Assembly (NCBI RefSeq): GCF_000023125.1
Contig: NC_013037.1
Location: 1,860,001 to 1,924,000 of the forward strand
Source: Dyadobacter fermentans DSM 18053
GTDB lineage: Bacteria > Bacteroidota > Bacteroidia > Cytophagales > Spirosomataceae
Direction of reading: 5' to 3'
DNA length: 64,000 bases
Shown: piece after piece, positions 54,564 through 63,369 of the stretch
How the letters are laid out: every line of letters starts with the position of its first letter
How positions within the stretch are numbered: the first letter of the stretch is position 1
Translations under genes and position numbers: made by a program
The notes under the pieces: generated by a model
Told to the model about the DNA's origin: nothing
Databases searched by the model: none
Seen by the model: the letters and a program-made list of their open reading frames with translations, nothing else

Positions 54564-55838
54564 ATGATCCGTTTGAAAGATTTTTTTACTCTCATGAAGG
54601 AAAGCTTCTCGGAGTTTTCCAACGACAATGTCCTCAAGCTGAGCGCTGCGCTTTCCTATTACACCATATTTTCACTCGCCCCAATGCTGCTCCTGATCAT
54701 CTCGATCGTCAGCTTCTTTTTCGGCCGGGAGGCATTTGAAGGGGAACTGTATGGACAAATCCAGGGGCTGGTCGGCAAGGAGGCCGGGGCGCAGATTCAA
54801 CAATTGATCAAGAATGCGGCGATCAACGACAAGTCTACCACCGCGGCCATCATCGGCGGCGTGACGCTGCTCATTGGTGCCACGGGGGTTTTCGCCGAAA
54901 TCCAGGATTCGATCAACTATATCTGGGCTATTAAGTCCAAGCCGCGGAAAGGCTGGGTGCAGTACCTCAAAAACCGGCTGCTCTCCTTCTCGCTCATCAT
55001 CACGCTCGGCTTCCTGCTGGTGGTCACGCTGGGTGTCAATACTTTGGTCGATTTGTTGAGCGCAAGGCTCGAACGGTATTTTTCGGAGGTTTCCGTGGTC
55101 GTGTTCTCGGTCCTCAATGTGGCGCTCGTCCTGGTGATCATCGCGGCGCTTTTCGCGGTGGTATTTAAAGTATTGCCGGATGGCCACGTACGCTGGAAAG
55201 AATGCCTCATCGGGGCCGGGTTCACTTCGCTATTGTTCGCGATCGGCAAGTTTGCGATCAGCTTTTATCTCGGCCAGTCGGACCTCGGCGCTACGTACGG
55301 CGCCTCGGCGTCCATTGTGATATTGCTCACGTGGATTTATTATTCGTCGATCATTCTCTATTTCGGGGCCGAGTTTACGAAGGTATTCGCTCGGTACGAC
55401 GGCCACGAAATCCGGCCGAATGAGCATGCCGTGCGGCTGGTGCGCCAGGAAATGGAAACAACCACCGCGGGCATTGCGCCGCAGCCCGAAAACGAGCCCG
55501 CCGGCTGGAATGCGGCAGCTGTGAAAGACAAGGTGCTGGATTCGGTGTACACGTTCATCGACGAAAAAATCAATGCGGTGCGTGAGGAGATTGAAGCGAG
55601 GATATCGAAAATCGTATCGCCGGCGGTCTACTACCTCGTGCTCGCCGTACTCGGATTTTGCGCTTTTATGACGATACTGCTGATTGCAGGCCACTTCCTC
55701 AACGTGTGGCTGGACAGCAGTTTCCTGGGTTACATTGTCCTGCTCGGCCTGCTGCTGGTGCTTACGGCCGCGTGTGTTTTTGGTAGGAAAACATCGCAGG
55801 GCATTATCCGGAAAATACTCTTCCGGGGAAGCAAATGA
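54564..55838 (+). CDS. YihY/BrkB family membrane protein
   Basis: 424 residues from ATG 54564; an in-frame GTG at 54447 would add 39 residues without a recognisable feature and was rejected. The YihY core has six membrane segments, starting with the conserved LKLSAALSYYTIFSLAPMLL and including GVTLLIGATGVFAEIQDSIN and YGASASIVILLTWIYYSS (the family's conserved loop and helix). After it, a charged segment (KDKVLDSVYTFIDEKINAVR) precedes two further C-terminal hydrophobic segments (YYLVLAVLGFCAFMTILLIA; GYIVLLGLLLVLTAACVFG), an extension beyond the usual family length. Function is unknown; ribonuclease BN assignments of this family are discredited. Confidence 0.88.
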   Translation: MIRLKDFFTLMKESFSEFSNDNVLKLSAALSYYTIFSLAPMLLLIISIVSFFFGREAFEGELYGQIQGLVGKEAGAQIQQLIKNAAINDKSTTAAIIGGVTLLIGATGVFAEIQDSINYIWAIKSKPRKGWVQYLKNRLLSFSLIITLGFLLVVTLGVNTLVDLLSARLERYFSEVSVVVFSVLNVALVLVIIAALFAVVFKVLPDGHVRWKECLIGAGFTSLLFAIGKFAISFYLGQSDLGATYGASASIVILLTWIYYSSIILYFGAEFTKVFARYDGHEIRPNEHAVRLVRQEMETTTAGIAPQPENEPAGWNAAAVKDKVLDSVYTFIDEKINAVREEIEARISKIVSPAVYYLVLAVLGFCAFMTILLIAGHFLNVWLDSSFLGYIVLLGLLLVLTAACVFGRKTSQGIIRKILFRGSK

Positions 55839-55843
55839 TTCAG

Positions 55844-55879
55844 CAAAAAACGGCAGGCTATTCGGTCTGCCGTTTTTTG
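55844..55879. terminator. Bidirectional terminator shared by convergent genes
   Basis: CAAAAAACGGCAG (55844-55856) and CTGCCGTTTTTTG (55867-55879) form a perfect 13-bp stem with a 10-nt loop, with A and T tracts suiting both strands. It ends the YihY gene on plus and the SemiSWEET gene on minus, and its right arm lies inside the last SemiSWEET codons. Confidence 0.88.
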
Positions 55880-56127
55880 TATTTGTATTTCAGCACAAGC
55901 ATGGCGATGTTCAGGCCAATGGTGAAAAGGTTGGTAGCCACGATCGGGACGTCCTCTTTCTCGAAACCATAGTACACCCACAAGGCATTACCGGTGAGCA
56001 GCACGATGAACATGGCCGTCGAAACCTGACTGGCCTTCTTTTTCTTAATGGTTGTTACCAACTGGGGTATCACGGCCGACGATGTGCAAATCCCAGCGAC
56101 CAATCCGATAATTTCAATAAAATCCAC
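55858..56127 (-). CDS. SemiSWEET sugar transporter
   Basis: 89 residues, three membrane helices: EIIGLVAGICTSSAVIPQLV with the PQ-loop proline-glutamine, STAMFIVLLTGNALWVYYG, and VATNLFTIGLNIAMLVLKY. This is the bacterial half-transporter of the SWEET/PQ-loop group, which dimerises to carry mono- or disaccharides. The start is GTG at 56127; no suitable ATG precedes it and the next internal one would lose the first helix. The 3' end is embedded in a terminator shared with the YihY gene. Confidence 0.87.
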   Translation of the reverse strand: MDFIEIIGLVAGICTSSAVIPQLVTTIKKKKASQVSTAMFIVLLTGNALWVYYGFEKEDVPIVATNLFTIGLNIAMLVLKYKYKKRQTE

Positions 56128-56219
56128 GTATGACAGGTAATTAGTTTAAATGGCGATGCGAGCAGTAAAAAGTGTACCAGACGCCATTTCCACATGGTTG
56201 ACCTGTCTCATGGTTTACT

Positions 56220-58382
56220 TCAATTCACAATAATCTCATCCACAAACAGCCAACCTTTGCCGCCTTTGCCTGCGTGCCAGGCCGGCAACTTGGCTACCGG
56301 CTTCGCTTCCACTTTAATGCAGCCGAGCGGCCTCGGGTCGAATGCTGCCTCGTAAACCAGGTTTTCCGCACCCGGGATGTCTTTGGCCGGAATTTCCGTG
56401 GTAATCACTTTCAGCAGTTTCAGGGACTTTTCATCCACACCGCCCCACACCTCGATGCGCACAGGCGGGAAAATGTAGCTTCCCAGGCTCCGCAGCGTAT
56501 TTACAGTAATGTTCGAAGCCATCACCGGTTTTTTGAAATACAAAAATCCCTGGAAATCGTTTTGGTTATAGCCGAGCCATGTCCCGCTCACCCGCTCGGT
56601 GTCCCCAACCTTGCCATCGAAGAGCGACAATGCCCCTTTGGCCTTATATCCCTGATCCGACGGCAGGCCAAGGCGTGCGCTATCGACGCGGTAGCCGGCT
56701 TTGTAGAATGTCTTCCCTACCTGCGTGCTGCCATACCAGCCGGTCCTGAACGCGCGGGCTTTCAATACGGTGTTTTTGGTAATCGGAATGGGCTTTTGGT
56801 ATACGGGTGAGGTGGTGCTGTCGGGCTCGGTGCCGTCCACGGTGTAACGGATGATGGTGCCGGATATCTGATGTTTGAGTGAAACGGCCCCGTCGGCTGC
56901 TACGAGCTGGTTTTCGGTGACAATGATCGGCGGATTGAGGGCCAGTACCACGGAATCGCCGCTAAAACCGGTTTCCAGCGCGATGCCGGACTCTTTTTTG
57001 AGTTGGGCTAGCTCCGCTTTTGTCAGGCCGGTGCTCCACAAATACACCCGTTTGAGCGATGGAATGCCTTTCAAGGCTTTCACCTGCTCCATTTTCACAG
57101 CGGTGCCGCTCAGCGACAGTTCTTTGAGCTTGCCCAGCTTTTTCAATTCCCCCAATGTAGCGCCGGTAATGTCGGTAAAATTGAGTATCAGTTTGCGGAG
57201 CTCGGGGAAGGTTGCCAGCACTTTAAGGTCCTCGTCCCGGACGGGCATTTTACTCAGGTCCATCGCGACGATTTGTCCTTTCAAAGGGCTTAGCCCTTCC
57301 ACTTCCGCTATTTTAAAGTTGGCCCGGTTGTAAAAATTGGCAAACAATGCCGGCGACTCGGCCGACAGCGGCTTAACGAGCCGGTAGCTTGTGTTGAGCT
57401 TCAATACTTCGTCAGGGTCCGCGGCGGCAAAATCGTACGCCGCTTCCGTGCGCCCGCCGCCGAGCACATTCTGCGCATAGGCGTACACGGGACTTTGCGG
57501 CGGCAGCGAACTCACCAGCTGGCCAAACCGCGAGCCGCTCTTTACCCAGGCGGCGAGCAGCACCATTTCTTCGTCGGTGAGCGGCACCTTGCCGCGCGGC
57601 GGCATATGTTTCTTGTCTTCGAGCGGCAAATGCAGCCGGCTGATCAGCAGGCCGAGGTCGGCTTTGGTAGTGTCCCACAAAACACCGCTTTTGCCGCCTT
57701 TAGTGAGCAATGCCTGGGTTTGCATCTGCAAATCGCCCTTGGATTTCTCGGCATTGTGGCACGACAGGCATTTCTGGTCGAGTACCGGCTTCACCAGGTG
57801 TTCGTACACCATCGCCTCTTCCAAATCGACCTGCGGCGGTTCGTCGGCCGACGGCCCGAGGGGCGAAATAAGGAAGTCCTCGCCGTGGGTAAGATTGCCG
57901 CCGAGGTGCCCGCCGACAAAAAGCAGCACGAGGAAAGAACCTGCCACGAGTTTGGAATGCCATTGCCACGGGGTTAGTGCATTGCGGAACCCGTACCAGG
58001 CAATGCTCGCCACTGAAATCGCGACGCCCAGCCATTTATGCCAAAGCAGCGTATCCGATTCGTAGCCTTCTTCCTTCGATAATACAAAACCCGAAAACGC
58101 GGCCACTGCCGCCGTCAGCGTGCCGATGATCAGCAGGCTGTCGGCCAGTTCGCCGTTCCACCGCGGCGATTCCTTTTTGTCGACCACCAGCACCCACAGG
58201 CTGTATAACATTAGCACTACCAGCGGAAAGTGCAGCACCAGCGGGTGCATTCTTCCGATAGCCTGCATCCACACCGGCACCACAAACCGGCCCTCAAAAA
58301 GCAACAGGAATACGAGTAAACCATTTAGGAAGAAGGCCAGATTATAAATCAGCCCTTTCCAATCCGACAAAAATCTGCGCAC
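56220..58382 (-). CDS. Membrane protein with DUF2231-like, cytochrome c, LRR-like and CHB_HEX_C-like domains
   Basis: 720 residues from a GTG start; the next ATG (residue 39) would lose the first membrane span. Order of parts: four to five membrane helices like DUF2231 (MHPLVLHFPLVVLMLYSLWV); a planctomycete-type cytochrome c motif CLSCH with Cys205, Cys208 and His209 and HMPPRGKVPLTDEEM; leucine-rich-like repeats (ELRKLILNFTDITGATLGEL); a chitobiase/Fn3-associated module (TIIRYTVDGTEPDS); and a beta-rich C-terminus. Probably an inner-membrane electron-transfer component facing the periplasm. It follows the DUF1501 gene by 21 nt. Confidence 0.78.
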   Translation of the reverse strand: MRRFLSDWKGLIYNLAFFLNGLLVFLLLFEGRFVVPVWMQAIGRMHPLVLHFPLVVLMLYSLWVLVVDKKESPRWNGELADSLLIIGTLTAAVAAFSGFVLSKEEGYESDTLLWHKWLGVAISVASIAWYGFRNALTPWQWHSKLVAGSFLVLLFVGGHLGGNLTHGEDFLISPLGPSADEPPQVDLEEAMVYEHLVKPVLDQKCLSCHNAEKSKGDLQMQTQALLTKGGKSGVLWDTTKADLGLLISRLHLPLEDKKHMPPRGKVPLTDEEMVLLAAWVKSGSRFGQLVSSLPPQSPVYAYAQNVLGGGRTEAAYDFAAADPDEVLKLNTSYRLVKPLSAESPALFANFYNRANFKIAEVEGLSPLKGQIVAMDLSKMPVRDEDLKVLATFPELRKLILNFTDITGATLGELKKLGKLKELSLSGTAVKMEQVKALKGIPSLKRVYLWSTGLTKAELAQLKKESGIALETGFSGDSVVLALNPPIIVTENQLVAADGAVSLKHQISGTIIRYTVDGTEPDSTTSPVYQKPIPITKNTVLKARAFRTGWYGSTQVGKTFYKAGYRVDSARLGLPSDQGYKAKGALSLFDGKVGDTERVSGTWLGYNQNDFQGFLYFKKPVMASNITVNTLRSLGSYIFPPVRIEVWGGVDEKSLKLLKVITTEIPAKDIPGAENLVYEAAFDPRPLGCIKVEAKPVAKLPAWHAGKGGKGWLFVDEIIVN

Positions 58383-58403
58383 TGTTTCGAGGTTTGTATT
58401 TGG

Positions 58404-59864
58404 TTAAGCAATAATCCCTTTTACCAGCTTACCGGCCACGTCGGTGAGACGGTAGCGGCGTCCCTGGTGCTTGAAAACGAGTTTTTCATGGTCCAGCCCG
58501 AGCTGGTTGAGTATTGTCGCATGGAAATCATGCACGTGCACAGGATCTTTGACAACGTTATAGCCAAATTCATCGGTTTCGCCGTACACAATGCCGGGTT
58601 TCACGCCGCCGCCGGCCATCCACACGGTAAATGCCCTCGGATGGTGGTCGCGGCCGTAATTATCCTTGGTGAGGGTGCCCTGGCAGTAGTTGGTGCGCCC
58701 GAATTCTCCTCCCCAGATCACGAGCGTTTCGTCAAGCAGGCCGCGCTGTTTGAGGTCGGTTACCAATGCCGCCGACGCCTGGTCGACGTCCATGCATTGT
58801 CCCCGGATCTCGCTCGGCAGGCCGCCGTGGCTATCCCATCCCTGGTGGTACAACTGCACAAAACGCACGCCCTGCTCGGAGAGCTTCCGCGCCAGCAGAC
58901 AGTTGGCCGCGTAGGTGCCCGGCACGAGGCATTCGGGGCCATACATTTTCACGATTGATTCCGGCTCCTTGCTCATATCGGTGATTTCCGGAACGGCGGT
59001 CTGCATACGGAAAGCCATTTCATATTGCTGCACTTTGGCCGTTATTTCCGGGTCGCCGAACTCATTATAGGTGCCCTGGTTGAGTTCCGAAAGTTTATCA
59101 AGCATTTTGCGGCGCTGGGCGCGGTCCATACCGTCGGGATCGTTGAGGTACAAAACCGGGTTTTCGCCGCTGCTGAACTGCACGCCCTGGTGCACGGAGT
59201 CCAGAAAGCCGTTGGTCCATAATTTGGAATACACCCCTTGCCCGTTGCCTTTCCCGCGCGAGAGCAGCACGCAAAAGCCGGGCAGGTTCTGGTTTTCGCT
59301 TCCCAGGCCGTAGCTGAGCCATGCGCCGAAACTCGGGCGGTTGCCTACCTGGGCGCCGGTTTGGAAGAAAGTCAGGGCCGGGTCGTGGTTGATCGCCTCC
59401 GTGTTGAGTGTTTTGATAATGCAAAGATCATCCACAATGCCGGCTGTGTGCGGGAGCAGCTCGCTCATCCACGCGCCGCTTTTGCCGTATTGTTTGAAAT
59501 TGAATATCGAACCGGCCAGCGGGAATTTCGCCTGGTTGGCCGTCATGCCGGTGAGCCGCTGTGTTCCCCGAATGGATTCCGGAAGGTCTTCGCCGTGCAT
59601 TTTGTTCAGCATAGGCTTGTAGTCAAACAAGTCGAGCTGCGATGGTGCGCCATTTTGAAAAAGATAGATCACCCGCTTAGCCTTGGGGGCAAAATGCGGC
59701 AGACCGGCCATGAGCCCTTCCATGTCAGCTTCTCCGCCACCTCCTTTGAACAGGTCGGGAATGAGCAGCGAACCCAGTGCGGCGCTGCCGAGGCCCAAAC
59801 TTAGTTTCGATAAAAAATGCCTGCGGGTGGTGTTCATCCCGTAATCCAATATTGGCTTTTCCAT
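58404..59864 (-). CDS. DUF1501 family protein, Tat-exported, sulfatase-like
   Basis: 486 residues. TTRRHFLSKLSLGLGSAALG is a twin-arginine signal; the true start may be at MNTTRRH (codon 10). The mature part matches DUF1501 (alkaline-phosphatase/sulfatase-like superfamily): VIYLFQNGAPSQLDLFDYKP, the conserved WDSHGGLPSEIRGQ, VIWGGEFGRTNYCQ, and DNYGRDHHPRAFTVWMAGGG, which includes the usual histidine cluster. Enzymatic activity is not established in the family. DUF1501 and DUF1553 genes are nearly always paired, as here, though 201 nt of repeats separate them. Confidence 0.9.
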   Translation of the reverse strand: MEKPILDYGMNTTRRHFLSKLSLGLGSAALGSLLIPDLFKGGGGEADMEGLMAGLPHFAPKAKRVIYLFQNGAPSQLDLFDYKPMLNKMHGEDLPESIRGTQRLTGMTANQAKFPLAGSIFNFKQYGKSGAWMSELLPHTAGIVDDLCIIKTLNTEAINHDPALTFFQTGAQVGNRPSFGAWLSYGLGSENQNLPGFCVLLSRGKGNGQGVYSKLWTNGFLDSVHQGVQFSSGENPVLYLNDPDGMDRAQRRKMLDKLSELNQGTYNEFGDPEITAKVQQYEMAFRMQTAVPEITDMSKEPESIVKMYGPECLVPGTYAANCLLARKLSEQGVRFVQLYHQGWDSHGGLPSEIRGQCMDVDQASAALVTDLKQRGLLDETLVIWGGEFGRTNYCQGTLTKDNYGRDHHPRAFTVWMAGGGVKPGIVYGETDEFGYNVVKDPVHVHDFHATILNQLGLDHEKLVFKHQGRRYRLTDVAGKLVKGIIA

Positions 59865-59873
59865 GTTTTTTAG

Positions 59874-60062
59874 CTTTAAGCTGTAAACCTTAGGCTTTAT
59901 GCTTTTGGTTTGATGTCTATCTGGGGCTTTAAGCGTTAGGCTTTAAGCTGTAAGCCTTAGGCTTTATGCTTTTGGTTTGATGTCTATCTGGGGGCTGTAA
60001 GCGTTAAGCCATATGCTTTTGATTTGTCTAAGCTTAAAGCCTATGGCCTATCGCTTACAGCC
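59874..60062. repeat. 67-bp tandem repeat plus 21-bp inverted repeat filling the DUF1553-DUF1501 gap
   Basis: Almost the whole 201-nt gap is repetitive. A unit starting at 59874 recurs at 59941 (period 67; the first 53 bases differ at one position), built from variants of CTTTAAGCTGTAAGCC and GGCTTTATGCTTTTGG. A third, diverged unit follows. Its left part GGCTGTAAGCGTTAAGCCAT(A) at 59993-60013 faces TATGGCCTATCGCTTACAGC(C) at 60042-60062 with two mismatches and a 28-nt loop. AAGC/GCTT-rich intergenic repeats of this kind are seen in other Bacteroidota; role unknown. Confidence 0.85.
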
Positions 60063-60065
60063 ACA

Positions 60066-62387
60066 TTAGCTCTTCGTTATCGTCTCTTCCATATTATACA
60101 GCGCGTTGATCACCCGCATCAGCGCGGCGGCCTGCGCCTGGTTTGCCTTCGGCTCGTGCGGATATTCGCCCACGTTCAGGACTTTCGCCGCAGTTTTTTT
60201 GTCTTTTGTAAATGCCGAAATCTCGTCGTTGTAGTAATCGGCAAGCAATTTCATTTCCTTATCGGTCGGTTGCCGGCACAGAATGCGCTGGAATGACTCC
60301 CGGATGCCCGCCTTCGGGTCGGCCGACTTCGTCACCAGCCGTTCCGCCATCACCCTTGACGCTTCCAGCACCGTGGGGTCATTCAGCATCACCAGCGCTT
60401 GCAGGGGCGTGTTCGTGCGGGAGCGTTTCACTTCGCAATGGTCGCGGTTGCTCGCGTCGAAAATGATCATCGAGGGCGGCGGGACGGTGAGCTTGATAAA
60501 CGTGTACATGCCCCTGCGGTAGAGGGCGTCCTCCTTGTCCTGCTGGTAGGTGCGCAATGTGCCCCTACCCGATGTAGCCGCTTCCCAAAGTCCTTTTGGC
60601 TGGTATGGCTTCACACTCGGCCCGCCGATTTTGGGGTTGAGTAATCCGCTCGTGGAGAGCACCATATCCCGCACGAGCTCCGCCGGCAGCCGGTAGCGTG
60701 GCCCGCGGGACATATAAATATTTTCGGGATCGGCTTTCAGCTTTTCTTCGGTAACCCTGGCCGACTGCCGGTAAGTGGCGGACGTCACGATCTGCCGCAC
60801 GAGCCTTTTCACATTCCAGCCGTGGTTCATGAAATCCACCGCGAGCCAGTCGAGCAATGCGGGATTCGTGGGCAGGTCGCCCTGCATCCCGAAATCCCCC
60901 GTGCTTTTAACAATACCCCTTCCGAAGAACTCCTGCCATATCTGGTTCACAAACACCCGCGCCGTGAGCGGATTGCTTTTGCTCGTAGTCCATTGGGCAA
61001 GCCCCAGGCGGTTTTGGGCGATTTTGGTAGTATCGAATTTCATTACCGCGGGCAATGCAGCTGCGGTAACCACGCGTCCGGGCGCGTCGTACACGCCCCT
61101 GTTCAGGATGTGCGTGGGCCTGAGCGTGTCGAGGTCGCCGAGGACGGATACCGAGAGCCGGCTCGTATCAGGCCGGTTGATGAATGGCAGCAATGTCCTC
61201 GCTTCCTCATCGGAGATCGTCATGATAGGGTTCTTCGCCGGTTTGGATTGGGAAACATCGCCTTCATAACCCGCTTCTTTGGAGTTGTTGAAGAACGCGA
61301 ACAGCCGGTAATAGTCTTCCTGCGAAATGGGGTCGTATTTGTGATCGTGGCATTGGGCGCATTCCACGGTCAGGCCCAGCACGCCGGTGCTGAAAGTCTT
61401 GGTTTTGTCGATATTATATTCGATCCGGTATTCTTCCGGGATCACGCCGCCTTCCTCCGTGTATTTATGGTTCCTGAAAAATGCGGTTGCCAGAATCTGC
61501 TCCTTATTGGCATTCGGGAGCATGTCGCCTGCGATCTGCCAGGATAGGAACCGGTCGTAGGGCATGTTTTTGTTGAATGCATTGATCACCCAGTCCCGCC
61601 ACGGCCACTGGGTCCGGTACTCATCGTCCTGGTAACCGTAGGAATCGGCATAGCGGGCGACGTCGAGCCAGTAAACCGCCATTTTCTCGCCGAAGGTTTT
61701 CTGCGAAAGCAGCTCGTCAACCACCTTTTCATAGGATTTATCGCTCTGATCGCCCGCGAATTTCTCCTGCATGGCCAGCGTAGGCGGCAACCCGGTGAGA
61801 TCCAGGGCAACCCGTTTGAGCAAATGACTTTGCGTAGCTTCCTCGTTAGGCGCCAGTCCGGCCCCTTCCATCTTTTGCAGCACAAAACGGTCGATTTCGT
61901 TTTTCGGCCAGGCTTCGTCCGACACCTCCGGCAAAGCAGGCAGCACCGGCGCGGTGAATGCCCAATGCTTCTCATATTTGGCACCCTGCTCGATCCATTG
62001 GCGTACCAGCCCGATTTCGGATTCATTCAGCAGGCCCAGGTGCGACTCGGGCGTAGGCATTTGGTAGGACGGGTCCACCGAGGTGATCCGTTTATATACC
62101 TCCGACTCTTCCGGCTTGCCCGGCAGGATTGCGAACCCGTTGCCGTCTTTGAGCTTGGCATACGCGCTTTCGGCGACATCGAGCCGGAGGCCCGCCTCCC
62201 GCTTGTTGGCATCCGGCCCGTGGCATGCAAAGCATTTATCGGAAAGAATAGGCCGGATATCAAAATTATAACTGACCGACCCGCTGCCCGATTTCTGCTG
62301 CAAAGTGCCATTCTTCTGAAAGCAGGAAACCACGAGCAGCGCAACAGCACTGGCAAACGCCATTAAAAACAAAAACCGATTCTTCAT
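60066..62387 (-). CDS. DUF1549/DUF1553 cytochrome-type lipoprotein (planctomycete cytochrome family)
   Basis: 773 residues with a lipobox (LLVVSC, Cys22). An N-terminal cytochrome motif CFACH (Cys52, Cys55, His56) lies in the PSCyt1 domain (RPILSDKCFACHGPDANKRE). DUF1549 follows (VALDLTGLPPTLAMQEKF, DVARYADSYGYQDDE), with a second CAQCHDHKYDPI haem-type site near the middle. DUF1553 ends it (RVFVNQIWQEFFGRGIV, RYRLPAELVRDMVLSTSG, RSRTNTPLQALVMLND). The family is widespread in planctomycetes and Bacteroidota that degrade complex organics, but its reaction is unknown. First gene below the GntR promoter region. Confidence 0.9.
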   Translation of the reverse strand: MKNRFLFLMAFASAVALLVVSCFQKNGTLQQKSGSGSVSYNFDIRPILSDKCFACHGPDANKREAGLRLDVAESAYAKLKDGNGFAILPGKPEESEVYKRITSVDPSYQMPTPESHLGLLNESEIGLVRQWIEQGAKYEKHWAFTAPVLPALPEVSDEAWPKNEIDRFVLQKMEGAGLAPNEEATQSHLLKRVALDLTGLPPTLAMQEKFAGDQSDKSYEKVVDELLSQKTFGEKMAVYWLDVARYADSYGYQDDEYRTQWPWRDWVINAFNKNMPYDRFLSWQIAGDMLPNANKEQILATAFFRNHKYTEEGGVIPEEYRIEYNIDKTKTFSTGVLGLTVECAQCHDHKYDPISQEDYYRLFAFFNNSKEAGYEGDVSQSKPAKNPIMTISDEEARTLLPFINRPDTSRLSVSVLGDLDTLRPTHILNRGVYDAPGRVVTAAALPAVMKFDTTKIAQNRLGLAQWTTSKSNPLTARVFVNQIWQEFFGRGIVKSTGDFGMQGDLPTNPALLDWLAVDFMNHGWNVKRLVRQIVTSATYRQSARVTEEKLKADPENIYMSRGPRYRLPAELVRDMVLSTSGLLNPKIGGPSVKPYQPKGLWEAATSGRGTLRTYQQDKEDALYRRGMYTFIKLTVPPPSMIIFDASNRDHCEVKRSRTNTPLQALVMLNDPTVLEASRVMAERLVTKSADPKAGIRESFQRILCRQPTDKEMKLLADYYNDEISAFTKDKKTAAKVLNVGEYPHEPKANQAQAAALMRVINALYNMEETITKS

Positions 62388-62454
62388 CTATCAATCACTA
62401 AGTCCTGGACAAAAAACGCACGGATTTAACCCCTGTCATAAGCATGGATCATCC

Positions 62455-62496
62455 GTATGTATGTACAAACATATGGACATAATGCCATACATACAA
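62455..62496 (-). promoter_or_regulatory. Promoter inside an inverted repeat upstream of the DUF1553 gene
   Basis: On the minus strand, TTG (62496-62494) and TATGTTTG (62473-62466) are separated by 20 nt, an exact Bacteroidota -33/-7 promoter. GTATGTATG (62455-62463) and CATACATAC (62486-62494) form a 9-bp dyad around it, and TGTATGTACA (62458-62467) is a smaller palindrome of the type bound by GntR/HutC regulators. The adjacent gene is a GntR/UTRA regulator, so repression of the DUF1553 cluster is the likely function. Predicted leader about 70 nt. Confidence 0.62.
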
Positions 62497-62559
62497 GCGT
62501 TGCAGGAAAACAATGATTCGATGAAATAATGTAAATATTACAAGTAACCGCCCAAATCG

Positions 62560-63291
62560 CTACTCACGGACGCTTTCAACCGTGTAAACGAAGCTATCAG
62601 CCCGGTAATAACCCACGTTGAATTCGATGGGCCGCTCGCCCTGATCGTATACAAACCGTTTGCGGAAAAGAATGGGGCTGCCCGGCTCCACTTCGAGCTT
62701 GGAGGCGATGAACTTGTCGGCGGCGGTTGCGCTTACTTCTTCCTTTGAAAGCGTGGCCACAACCAGGTAATCTTTTTCGAGAATGTCGTAGAGCGGCCGT
62801 TTGAAATTCTCCTCGCCCGTTAAACCGATCCTGGGGTGGAAATAGGAAATGAAGTACACAAAAGGCCCTTCGACCTTGCCCCGGAGGCGTTCCAGTTTGA
62901 GCACCTTCTTGTCGCGGGGGATATCGAAAAAGTTGGCGATTTTTTCTTCCGGCGTAACCCAGGTCACATGCAGTTCGAAATTCTTGACGACGATCCCCCG
63001 CGCAGTCATTTCCTGCGTGAAGCTCTGCCAGTTTTTTGCTTTGGAACTGATTACCGGCTCGGCGACTTTGGTACCAATGCCTTTTTTGCGGATCAGCAAT
63101 CCTTCGTAAACCAGCTTGTTGAGCGCCTGCCGCAAGGTTGACCGCGATATGGCGAGCTGTTTGGCGAGTTCAACTTCGTTCGGCAGGAACTTCCCGTTAA
63201 GATGCTCAGGCTCACTGATCATCGTGCGCAGCAGGTTTTCTGCCTGAATATGTAACGGAACCGGACTTTTGTGGTCAATGCTGAATTTCAT
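62560..63291 (-). CDS. GntR family regulator with UTRA ligand-binding domain
   Basis: 243 residues; the start at 63291 (MKFSIDHKSPVPLHIQ) is the usual family beginning and is preferred to 63327. The winged helix is at about 10-75 (NGKFLPNEVELAKQLAISRS, LRQALNKLVYEGLLIRKKG). The HutC-type UTRA domain at about 95-240 (KVLKLERLRGKVEGPFVYFI, SPILFRKRFVYDQGERPIEF) should bind a small effector, often a sugar phosphate or amino-sugar derivative. It lies 172 nt upstream of the DUF1553 gene, with the candidate operator in between. Confidence 0.93.
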   Translation of the reverse strand: MKFSIDHKSPVPLHIQAENLLRTMISEPEHLNGKFLPNEVELAKQLAISRSTLRQALNKLVYEGLLIRKKGIGTKVAEPVISSKAKNWQSFTQEMTARGIVVKNFELHVTWVTPEEKIANFFDIPRDKKVLKLERLRGKVEGPFVYFISYFHPRIGLTGEENFKRPLYDILEKDYLVVATLSKEEVSATAADKFIASKLEVEPGSPILFRKRFVYDQGERPIEFNVGYYRADSFVYTVESVRE

Positions 63292-63369
63292 AATCGAAGA
63301 TAAAGTATCCGGTTGTAAAACTAGCAAATTCGGCTGCTCATTGGTAGCATAGGGCCCGGCCGGCGACCG

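Noticed and set aside
59874..60062. CRISPR array
   Set aside because: Only two near-identical long units plus a diverged third, no spacers of regular length and no cas genes nearby.
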